A stretch of 16,225 nucleotides of DNA from contig JAFTXB010000250.1 in the NCBI GenBank assembly GCA_017461825.1, forward strand, positions 1 through 16,225. Reading direction: 5' to 3'. The position numbers and the translations under genes are program-made. Source of the stretch: Clostridia bacterium (GTDB lineage: Bacteria > Bacillota > Clostridia > Oscillospirales > CAG-272). This document shows positions 6,024-13,499 of the stretch, one piece after another (position 1 is the stretch's first letter; each line of letters opens with the position of its first letter). The notes under the pieces were generated by a model. That model made no database searches, was not told the DNA's origin, and saw only the letters and a list, made by a program, of their open reading frames with translations.

Positions 6024-6881
6024 TCAGCCCAAAAGCAGCTCGGGGGTTCCGACGGCGCGGAAGGTCGGCTTTTTTAAGTTGGACACGTTGACGACCGCAC
6101 AGGTCGCATCGTCCCCTACCTTGCGCGCGAGAATCAGATCAACCAGCTCCAGCTTTGTCTCCATGTCGGAAACCGCACCCAGCTCAACGCGGAAACGGTC
6201 GCCGCGTACGTAGGATACGCCAAACTTTCTCGCGCAATCGATCGAAACAACATCGTCAAATCTGCCGCTTTGCTTTAAGGACTGCATGAGATCAAACAGA
6301 TAGGTCAGATCGGTCTCGCCGTTTTCAAACTCGACCGTCTCGCCAACCGCCAGGTGCGCGATCTCGGGCAGGATGACCTTGGGAAACGCCGAAAAGGTCT
6401 CGGCATTGTCGCTCTCCTCCAAAACGAGGAAACGGTCGCTTAAGGTATAAAATTTTCCGTTGTGCTCGGTGACGGTCACGTTTTCGCGCTCCTTGACGAT
6501 GATCTTGACCTTGAAGGGCTAGCGAACAACCTTGACATTGGAAACGTAGGCACACTGTGCGAAAATCTGATCGTAAGCATTTTCAATGTCAAGCGTCAAA
6601 ATTTCGTCGCCGACCTTGATCATAGAGGGCGCAATGATCTCATCCGCCGTGTAGTAGCTGTTTCCTACCACCTCAATATTTTTAACACGGAACATGGGAA
6701 GCACCAGAAGCAACAGCCCCGTGAGAACGATCAAGCCGCAAAGGATCAGCATAATACCGCGCATCAACGCGAGCAATGTGGGATCGGGACGGTTCTTTGC
6801 CGCATGAGGCGGACGGTTTGTTGGAAGTACGCCGCCGTTTTGCGATACGGTAGTCCGCTTATTCGTTTCCTGACGATTCAT
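6024..6881 (-). CDS. ftsQ: Cell division protein FtsQ with an in-frame TAG
   Basis: FtsQ (DivIB) is a bitopic membrane protein that links FtsL/FtsB to the septal synthase FtsW-FtsI. The full frame is 285 codons. It has a cytoplasmic tail (1-40), a membrane segment (about 41-63), a POTRA domain starting FRVKNIEVVGN (64-), then the beta domain to the C-terminus, all as expected for the family. Codon 121 (6519-6521) is TAG in the sequence VVR-TAG-PFKVKIIVKEREN, at the end of the POTRA domain. The frame is otherwise open on both sides and the protein pattern continues without a shift. Taken literally, translation stops after a 120-residue membrane-POTRA fragment. The alternatives are a point mutation, a sequence error, suppression, or TAG reassignment. 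The ATG at 6881 has GAGGA 8 nt upstream, 23 nt after murG. Because ftsQ is usually essential, a recent or artefactual change is the simplest reading. Confidence 0.88.
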
Positions 6882-6904
6882 CTTGTTTTCCTCGGTCTTT
6901 CTTT

Positions 6905-8044
6905 TTATTTTTCCTCTTTTTTCTTGCTTACAAGCGTTTGGATATCATCCCATATCCTTTGATTGGCATTGGGATCGGCAAATTTCGCGATGCGCCGTGA
7001 CATGTCCTCCCGCCTCTTGGGGTCGGAAAGGATCGCGCGCGCCGTTTGGGTGAGGGCGTTTGGGTCCTCCGCAAGCGTTTTGTCTGTCAACAGCTCGGCA
7101 GCCCCCTCGTCGGCAAGCTCGCGTGCATTCAGATACTGGTGATCGTATGCGGCATTTGGAAACGGGATCAAAATGCAGGCTTTTTTCATCTGCGCAAGCT
7201 CGGATACCGTCATGGCTCCCGATCGGCTGATGACTAAATCCGCCGCCGCGAGATATAGGGGCATATCGTAAATATAGTCCTTTACGATGCAGTTTGAAGC
7301 CTTTTCCAAGCCCGCCTCAAAAAATGCCTTTATTGTGGTTTCGTATCCGCCCTTTCCTGCCGCGTGGATGTGCAGGATATTGGGATCCATCGACGAATAA
7401 TCGCGCATCATAGCGATCACGCTTTGGTTGATGCTTCGGGCACCGCCGCTCCCTCCGTAGGACAGGATCAGCACGCGTCGATCGCTGAGCCCCAAGGTTC
7501 GCCGCGCGTATTCACGGGTGTAGGTCGCAAACTCGCGTCTCAACGGGTTTCCAACGCAAAGTGCCTTCTTTTTGCATCGCAAGCGCTCAACGGTTCCCGG
7601 AAAATTGGTCCAAATGCGGTTCATGCGTCCTTGCAGAATGCGCACCGTTTTGCCCGGGTGCGAATTTGATTCGTGAATCGCTGTGGGGATCCCACGTCTT
7701 GATGCCGCCATCATGATCGGCCAGCAGGCATAGCCGCCGGTGCCGATGACGAGATCGGGCTGAAAATCATCGAGGATCTTTTGCGTTTCCCTCGACGAGG
7801 GTGAAGTGAGGGCGAGTACGATCGCCTTGAGATTGGAGGGGGTTGGGAGCTTTCCGTTGATCCCCCGTGATTCTACAAAATGGAGGCGGTATCCCGCGCG
7901 CGGGATCAGATCCTCTTCTTTTTTTCCTTTGACACCGACAAATTCAACGACCGCGTTGGGATCGTTTTGCAACACGGTTTCGGCAATGGCAAGCGCGGGA
8001 TTGATATGCCCCGCGGTTCCGCCGCCTGTGAGAAGAATGCGCAT
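6905..8044 (-). CDS. murG: MurG, UDP-GlcNAc:lipid I GlcNAc transferase
   Basis: MurG is a GT-B glycosyltransferase on the inner face of the membrane that adds GlcNAc to lipid I to give lipid II. The product has 379 residues, normal for the family. It shows the N-terminal glycine-rich loop GGGTAGHINPA (7-17), a second glycine loop GGSGGARSIN at the start of the C-terminal domain, and the UDP-GlcNAc site region IYDMPLYLAAADLVISRSG followed by MTVSELA. AAAGGAG lies about 10 nt before the ATG. The gene is 29 nt downstream of ftsW and 23 nt upstream of ftsQ. Confidence 0.97.
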   Translation of the reverse strand: MRILLTGGGTAGHINPALAIAETVLQNDPNAVVEFVGVKGKKEEDLIPRAGYRLHFVESRGINGKLPTPSNLKAIVLALTSPSSRETQKILDDFQPDLVIGTGGYACWPIMMAASRRGIPTAIHESNSHPGKTVRILQGRMNRIWTNFPGTVERLRCKKKALCVGNPLRREFATYTREYARRTLGLSDRRVLILSYGGSGGARSINQSVIAMMRDYSSMDPNILHIHAAGKGGYETTIKAFFEAGLEKASNCIVKDYIYDMPLYLAAADLVISRSGAMTVSELAQMKKACILIPFPNAAYDHQYLNARELADEGAAELLTDKTLAEDPNALTQTARAILSDPKRREDMSRRIAKFADPNANQRIWDDIQTLVSKKKEEK

Positions 8045-8073
8045 GGGCGTATCTCTCCTTTCCTATCATTGGT

Positions 8074-9327
8074 TTATATCTTTTTATGTGAGGCGTACCG
8101 TGAGATCGAAAGAATGATCCCCACCTCAAATATCTGCAACATCAAAGAGGTTCCGCCGTAACTGAAAAACGGCAGCGCGATGCCTGTATTCGGCATGGAA
8201 TTTGTGACAACGGCAATGTTCAGAATGACTTGCAACGCCACCTTGAAGGACAGACCGTAAACGATGAGCGCACTGCACTTATCGGGACAGTGGCGAGCAA
8301 TGTGAAAGCCGCGCCAAACGAACGCAACAAAGAGAGCAATGACAAGGAGAGCACCGATAAAGCCGAGCTCCTCACACACGATGGTAAAAATAAAATCGTT
8401 TTGAGGCTGGGATACAAAGCCGTATTTTTGTCGGCTGTTTCCAAGCCCTGTGCCAAACAGTCCGCCCGAGCCGATCGCCATCAGCCCCTGAAGCGTCTGC
8501 CAAGCCGAGCCCAGCGGGTCTGCCTCGTCAATATTGATCCATGTGAGGACACGTGCCTGGGCGTATTCGGATACCAAAACCAAAATGCAAGCCGCGCCAA
8601 CGATGACAGAACCGATGCCGACGAGCCAACGGAGCCTTGTTCCGCCCAAAAACATGACGGCTACCCCGATCATTCCGATGATCATGATACCCGAAATATG
8701 CTTTTCGGCGGCAACCAAAACGATGAGAGTTGCGATAAAAAGCCCCGGATAAAGCAGACCGTATTTAAAATTTCCTCCGAATTTATGCTCGGAGAGGATC
8801 TTTTTTTGATGATCGGACATAAACCTTGCCAAGGTAAGCACAAGGGCAAGCTTGGCGATCTCGGAGGGCTGCACCGTTATGATCTTAAAATCAAGCCAGC
8901 GTTTGGCACCGCTGTTGAGATCGGTTCCGATGACAAGCACCAAAAGCAGCAACACGACCGAAACCGCAAAAAGCACGTATCCAAAATCGCGCCAGAATTT
9001 TGGGGTGCAGAATTTTACCACCACGGCGGTAAAAGCCACCGACATCAAGAGAAAAAACAAATGTCGCGCGATAAAATAGGTATTATCGTCGTGATGTACC
9101 TCGGCAAACACCGAGGATGCGCTGTAAACCATGACGCATCCAAACAGCACCAATGCCATTGTGATCATCAAAAACGGAAAATCAACACTTCCCTTTTTGG
9201 GCAGTGGGCGTTCCACTTCCTCCTGCTTATGGATCGGCTCATGATAGATGGCATCACGCTCGGCTTTTTTGCCAAGCCCGAAACCCGATCGCCGAGGGGG
9301 GTATACGGGACGGTTGTCTCGGTTCAT
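8074..9327 (-). CDS. ftsW: FtsW (SEDS-family septal peptidoglycan polymerase)
   Basis: FtsW is a multispanning SEDS glycosyltransferase that polymerises lipid II together with the class B PBP. The frame opens at 9378 and would overlap mraY. I prefer the ATG at 9327 (417 residues) because AAAGGA at 9337-9342 lies 9 nt upstream and the extra N-terminus is not family-like. A cytoplasmic, basic N-terminal region of about 45 residues precedes about ten membrane helices. Diagnostic motifs include GSGGLFGTGLGNS, the adjacent PQNDFIFTIVCEELG segment, and the terminal PFFSYGGTSLM. It follows mraY directly, without the murD gene that usually intervenes. SpoVE or RodA paralogues are possible, but the position argues for the division enzyme. 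Confidence 0.95.
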   Translation of the reverse strand: MNRDNRPVYPPRRSGFGLGKKAERDAIYHEPIHKQEEVERPLPKKGSVDFPFLMITMALVLFGCVMVYSASSVFAEVHHDDNTYFIARHLFFLLMSVAFTAVVVKFCTPKFWRDFGYVLFAVSVVLLLLVLVIGTDLNSGAKRWLDFKIITVQPSEIAKLALVLTLARFMSDHQKKILSEHKFGGNFKYGLLYPGLFIATLIVLVAAEKHISGIMIIGMIGVAVMFLGGTRLRWLVGIGSVIVGAACILVLVSEYAQARVLTWINIDEADPLGSAWQTLQGLMAIGSGGLFGTGLGNSRQKYGFVSQPQNDFIFTIVCEELGFIGALLVIALFVAFVWRGFHIARHCPDKCSALIVYGLSFKVALQVILNIAVVTNSMPNTGIALPFFSYGGTSLMLQIFEVGIILSISRYASHKKI

Positions 9328-9362
9328 ATTTCGGGTTCCTTTCTGTTTTTCTGAAAAAAAGA

Positions 9363-10373
9363 TCACAGGCAGATCCACGCAAGCGCGCAGAAGAGCAATT
9401 CAACGATACCAAACACCCAAACGATCTGTCTCTCGCCCCAGCCGCATTTTTCAAAGTGATGGTGCAAGGGTGCCATTTTAAAGAAGCGTTTTCCAACACC
9501 TGTGAGGCGGCGGGTGATCTTAAAGACCAGCGTTTGCAAAAAGCTGGAAAGCATTTCGAGAATAAATACCATGGAGATGATAAGCCCCACGGTCTCCTCC
9601 CCTGCTCCAAACGCCGCGGAAATGACGAGTGAGCCGAAGAAGAGTGAGCCTGTATCGCCCATGAATACCTTTGCGGGATAATAATTGTAAACGAGAAATC
9701 CGCCTGCCGCACCGATGAGGATGGCGCCGACAGCAGTGAGCTGTTCGTTGCTTGTTGAAAACGCCCAAACAGCGAAAAAGATGCCTATGATGGCTGTTAC
9801 CGTGCTTGCAAGTCCGTCGATGCCGTCGGTAATATTGCCGCCGTTGACCACGCCTGTCAGAAGAATGACGGCGAGAGGATACCAAAACCAACCGAAATCG
9901 ATAACGGTATCGGTAAACGGAAGCTTTAAAAGAGTGTCCATATATCCCATGTAGGACATGACGCATACATACGCCGCCGAAATAACCAGCTGCAAAAACA
10001 GCTTTTGCAATGCTGTAAGTCCCTCGTTCTGCTTTTTGACGACCAGCTTAAAATAATCGTCCACAAAGCCGATGGCACCGTTTCCAACCGCGTAGATCAG
10101 GGTCATGGCAAGCGGGATATATGCCGAAGCCTCGCCGCGCACGCCCTTGACGATGAAATAGACCGCCATGACAACAAGCGTTGCAAGGATAAAGCAGATA
10201 CCGCCCATGGTGGGGGTTCCTTCCTTGCTCTTATGCCAACGAGGCCCGATATCGAGTATTTTTTGCCCCATTTTATGAGATCGCAAAATGGGAATGAGAA
10301 TGCGTTCCGCCGCTACAGTCAATCCAAAGACCGACAGCAGTATTGCCGCAAACGTGATGATCAACCAATCCAT
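9363..10373 (-). CDS. mraY: MraY, phospho-MurNAc-pentapeptide translocase
   Basis: MraY is an integral membrane transferase that moves phospho-MurNAc-pentapeptide from UDP to undecaprenyl phosphate, making lipid I. The 336-residue product has GTPTMGG (52-58), the catalytic Asp pair in FVDDYFK (113-119), NITDGIDGLA (180-189), GDTGSL (239-244) and the conserved APLHHHFEKCGW near residue 300, with about ten hydrophobic helices between. The start at 10373 has AAAGGA about 13 nt upstream, slightly far but the only good choice. It lies 34 nt after murF. Confidence 0.97.
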   Translation of the reverse strand: MDWLIITFAAILLSVFGLTVAAERILIPILRSHKMGQKILDIGPRWHKSKEGTPTMGGICFILATLVVMAVYFIVKGVRGEASAYIPLAMTLIYAVGNGAIGFVDDYFKLVVKKQNEGLTALQKLFLQLVISAAYVCVMSYMGYMDTLLKLPFTDTVIDFGWFWYPLAVILLTGVVNGGNITDGIDGLASTVTAIIGIFFAVWAFSTSNEQLTAVGAILIGAAGGFLVYNYYPAKVFMGDTGSLFFGSLVISAAFGAGEETVGLIISMVFILEMLSSFLQTLVFKITRRLTGVGKRFFKMAPLHHHFEKCGWGERQIVWVFGIVELLFCALAWICL

Positions 10374-10407
10374 GACAACAGCCGTTTCCTTTCTCCTGCC
10401 GCTTTTG

Positions 10408-11829
10408 TCAAATCAATTTTTTCAAGTGGGAAATGATGCCCTCAGCTCCAACCGAACGGCTCGCCTTAAACAGGACAACATCGCCATCGCCAAGCTCTCT
10501 CGCCAATGTATTTGCCACTGCCTCGAGTGCTTTGACATCGTGTGTTTGTGAAATATGCGCCTTTGGCATCCCGTTTTGACGGGCACCTACGGCGATCTGA
10601 TCTCCACCGCACCCCAAGGTATAGAGGCGATCGATCTTTTTCTGTGCAAGATAGGAACCGACCGAGCGGTGCAAGGTTGGGCTGTCCGCGCCAAGCTCAA
10701 GCATATCCCCCAGTACAGCCACACTGCGCTTTCCCGTGCTCTGGCTATACTGCCGCAGCACGTCGACCGCGGCGATCATTGATTCGGGAGAGGCGTTGTA
10801 GCAATCCTCGATCACGGTGATCTTCCCCATGCGGTAGATATGCTGACGCATACCGTCGGTGGTATAGTTTAAAAATCCGGCACGGATCGCGTCCTCGTCA
10901 AGCCCCGCAAAAGTAGCAACCGCAAAAGCATACAGCGCCGCGTAAACATTGTGCTTGCCCAAAAGGCGAACCGACAGATCCTTTACCTCTTTCTCCCCGT
11001 AAACGATATCAAACAGGGTGCGGTCGGTCTCCACTCTGATATTCTTTGCAAAAAAGTCGGCTTTCTCGCAGAAAAGCGACACATATACGGTGCGGTAACT
11101 TTTTCCTTTGACGTTTCGCAAAAGAGGTTCGTCATACGGCAGGATCAGAATTCCGTCGTGTTTGAGGCCGGAAAGGATCTCAAGCTTTGCCCGACAGATG
11201 TTTTCGCGCGATCCGAGCATTTCCAGATGCGAGGTTCCGATATTGGTGATAACGGCGATATCGGGCTCGGCTGTAAACGACAGTCGCTCGATCTCCCCAA
11301 AGCCGCTCATGCCCATTTCCAAAACCGACCACTCGCTGCTTGACGGGATCTCCAGCATAGAAAGCGGCATTCCAACGGTGCTGTTGTGGTTGCCGAGCGT
11401 TTTGGCAACGCGTTTTTCCACAGCTAAGGCAGAAGCGATCAGATCCTTTGTGGTGGTTTTTCCAACGCTTCCCGTTACGGCAACGGTTTTGCAATGAAGA
11501 TATGTGCGATAGTGATTTGCAAGTTTTGAAAGAGCCAGCTCGCTGTCATTGACAACGATCGCCGTGGCATCCGATGCCGCCAAAGCGGCGGTGCGGTGCT
11601 CACAGATCACGCAGCGGCAGCCTCGCTCGAGGGCGGCTGAAATATAATCGTGACCGTCAACGCGCTCGCCGCGAAGCGCTACGAACGCCGTTTCATGATC
11701 CGCCTCGCGCGAATCGGTGCAGATATAGCGCACCGCAACCTCACCGAGTGCCCCTTGGTGAAGCTCCCCGCCGCACATGCGCGCAAGTGTTCCAAAGCTG
11801 ATTTGATTGATACTAAAGTGCGTTTTCAT
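10408..11829 (-). CDS. murF: MurF, UDP-MurNAc-tripeptide:D-Ala-D-Ala ligase
   Basis: MurF is a cytoplasmic ATP-dependent ligase that adds D-Ala-D-Ala to the UDP-MurNAc-tripeptide, the last soluble step of the pentapeptide. The 473-residue product has the Mur-ligase P-loop TGSVGKTT (119-126), the NHNSTVGMPLS segment, and the C-terminal domain with EDCYNASPESM and AVLGDMLELG. Its ATG overlaps the TGA of murE in ATGA, so the two are translationally coupled. GGAGA lies 8 nt upstream, inside murE. Confidence 0.97.
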   Translation of the reverse strand: MKTHFSINQISFGTLARMCGGELHQGALGEVAVRYICTDSREADHETAFVALRGERVDGHDYISAALERGCRCVICEHRTAALAASDATAIVVNDSELALSKLANHYRTYLHCKTVAVTGSVGKTTTKDLIASALAVEKRVAKTLGNHNSTVGMPLSMLEIPSSSEWSVLEMGMSGFGEIERLSFTAEPDIAVITNIGTSHLEMLGSRENICRAKLEILSGLKHDGILILPYDEPLLRNVKGKSYRTVYVSLFCEKADFFAKNIRVETDRTLFDIVYGEKEVKDLSVRLLGKHNVYAALYAFAVATFAGLDEDAIRAGFLNYTTDGMRQHIYRMGKITVIEDCYNASPESMIAAVDVLRQYSQSTGKRSVAVLGDMLELGADSPTLHRSVGSYLAQKKIDRLYTLGCGGDQIAVGARQNGMPKAHISQTHDVKALEAVANTLARELGDGDVVLFKASRSVGAEGIISHLKKLI

Positions 11830-13352
11830 TTGTCGCTCTCCGTTGGGTCGGTGGTTTCGTTTCTGCGTCCGCGCCGTTCAAATGCCGCACGGACGATCTC
11901 TTTTTCACAAAACGGCAAGCGTTTTGTTTTTGTGATCTCGTATTCTTCATGTCCTTTTCCCGCGAGCAGGATCATGTCGTCGCGCTCGGCGGTCAGGACC
12001 GCATATTCAATGGCTTCTTTACGGTCCACAATAACCGTGTGGGGTTTTGAGGGATCGATCCCCCGCAAGATATCTCGGATGATCTCGGTCGGCTCCTCAC
12101 ATCGGCAATTGTCGGATGTGACGATCACATGATCGGCATACTGTGACGCGATCCTTCCCATAACGGCACGTTTGCTTCGGTCGCGGTCGCCGCCGCATCC
12201 AAACAACAAAACGGTCCGTCCGCCCGATTTTTGTTTGAGCGACTTTGCCGTACGCAAAAGATTTTCCAGCGCATCTGGGGTGTGCGCATAATCGATCAGC
12301 ACCGAAAAATCGGCTCCGAGACCGAGACGGACACGCTCCATTCTGCCTTTGATCCCCGAAAGGGAGGCAAGCGCGGTCTTGACGGTTTTGACCGACACGC
12401 CAAGCTCCAATGCGCAGATCGCCGCCTGCATGGAATTCATTACCGTAAAGCCGCCCGGAATGGGACATGTGATGCGGATCCTTGATGACCCCGAGCACAG
12501 GTCGTACGCAACGCCCCGCTCGCCGCATTCAAGGCTCTCGGCTGTATAATCCGCCCCGCCTGAAAGCGAGCATGTCAGGGTTCGTCCCGACGCATGCGCG
12601 ATCATTCGGTCGGCATAGAGCGAATCGGAATTGATGATCGCCAGTCTGCTTTTTTCAAACAAAAGCGATTTTGCGCCGGCGTAAGCATCCATGCTTTCGT
12701 GAAAATCAAGATGCTCGGGGGTGAGATTGGTAAACAGCGCCGCCTCAAAGCAAAGCGGTGCAACCTTGTTCAAAGCAAGTGCGTGGGAGGTGACCTCCAT
12801 CAGCACGTATTCCACGCCGTCGTCCGCCATTTCGGCAAGCATTCGGTAAAGCTCGGGCGGATCGGGCGTTGTCATATTGGCAAGGATATCGCTCCCCTGC
12901 TTTTCCAGATGCCGCCCTGCCGATTCACAGCCAACGGTGCCGACCGTGCCGCATCGGTAAAGCGATGCCTCAAAAATGGAACGGAGCATATGCGTGACGC
13001 TGGTCTTGCCGTTTGTTCCCGTCACGCCGATCAGCTTTAACCGTTTTGAGGGGAACCCGTACCACGCGTCAAAAAGATAAGCGGCGGCACGTCTGGTATT
13101 TGAAGCGATGAGATGCAAGGTGCCCGAAGGCACCTCCACATCAACGCCCTTTTCTGTCAGAACGCACGACGCGCCCATTGCGACCGCGCGTGCGATATAA
13201 GCATGCCCATCGGTATGCCTTCCGCGAATACAGATGAACATTCCGTCGGGGATCACGCATCGCGAATCCATCGCAACGCCCTCGATCTCGGTGTTTTCTG
13301 CCGTTTTGGGGCAATCGATCCCCGCATATTCACATAATAACTGTAGCTTCAC
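11826..13352 (-). CDS. murE: MurE, UDP-MurNAc-dipeptide ligase (probably meso-diaminopimelate adding)
   Basis: MurE adds the third stem amino acid to UDP-MurNAc-L-Ala-D-Glu in the cytoplasm. The 508-residue product begins with GTG at 13352 (GGGAGG 8 nt upstream). It has the P-loop TGTNGKTS (111-118), MTTPDPPELY, and the substrate-selecting motif D414-N415-C416-R417. Diaminopimelate-type enzymes normally show DNPR, and the arginine that contacts the diaminopimelate carboxylate is kept. Lysine-type enzymes lack this arginine. The proline-to-cysteine change is unusual. A gap of 147 nt separates it from the PBP gene, in which I see no convincing promoter. It overlaps murF by 4 nt. Confidence 0.96.
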   Translation of the reverse strand: MKLQLLCEYAGIDCPKTAENTEIEGVAMDSRCVIPDGMFICIRGRHTDGHAYIARAVAMGASCVLTEKGVDVEVPSGTLHLIASNTRRAAAYLFDAWYGFPSKRLKLIGVTGTNGKTSVTHMLRSIFEASLYRCGTVGTVGCESAGRHLEKQGSDILANMTTPDPPELYRMLAEMADDGVEYVLMEVTSHALALNKVAPLCFEAALFTNLTPEHLDFHESMDAYAGAKSLLFEKSRLAIINSDSLYADRMIAHASGRTLTCSLSGGADYTAESLECGERGVAYDLCSGSSRIRITCPIPGGFTVMNSMQAAICALELGVSVKTVKTALASLSGIKGRMERVRLGLGADFSVLIDYAHTPDALENLLRTAKSLKQKSGGRTVLLFGCGGDRDRSKRAVMGRIASQYADHVIVTSDNCRCEEPTEIIRDILRGIDPSKPHTVIVDRKEAIEYAVLTAERDDMILLAGKGHEEYEITKTKRLPFCEKEIVRAAFERRGRRNETTDPTESDK

Positions 13353-13499
13353 TCTGCCTTCCTCCCGAAAATCTGTTCAAACTTTCAACTTCCGGGACGA
13401 AAGGTCCTTTTTTGTCAGAAACCTCTTGAATCGAAATGATTTGCTATGCAAATACACCTTCAAGAATGTTTACTGAAAAACAATCGTGTTTCTATTTTT

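Noticed and set aside
6024..6479. Separate downstream gene starting at the GTG at 6477-6479 after the ftsQ TAG
   Set aside because: The frame is the direct in-frame continuation of ftsQ and carries its beta domain. I saw no clear RBS before the GTG, so one interrupted ftsQ is more likely than two genes.
8230..9354. 374-codon open frame on the plus strand opposite ftsW
   Set aside because: It is the antisense shadow of ftsW, with His/Lys/Gln/Asp-rich composition and no ribosome binding site or recognisable domain.
13414..13440. Small plus-strand hairpin GGAC/GTCC followed by T run between the PBP gene and murE
   Set aside because: Only four pairs, and on the strand opposite to every gene; no transcript in that direction is evident.
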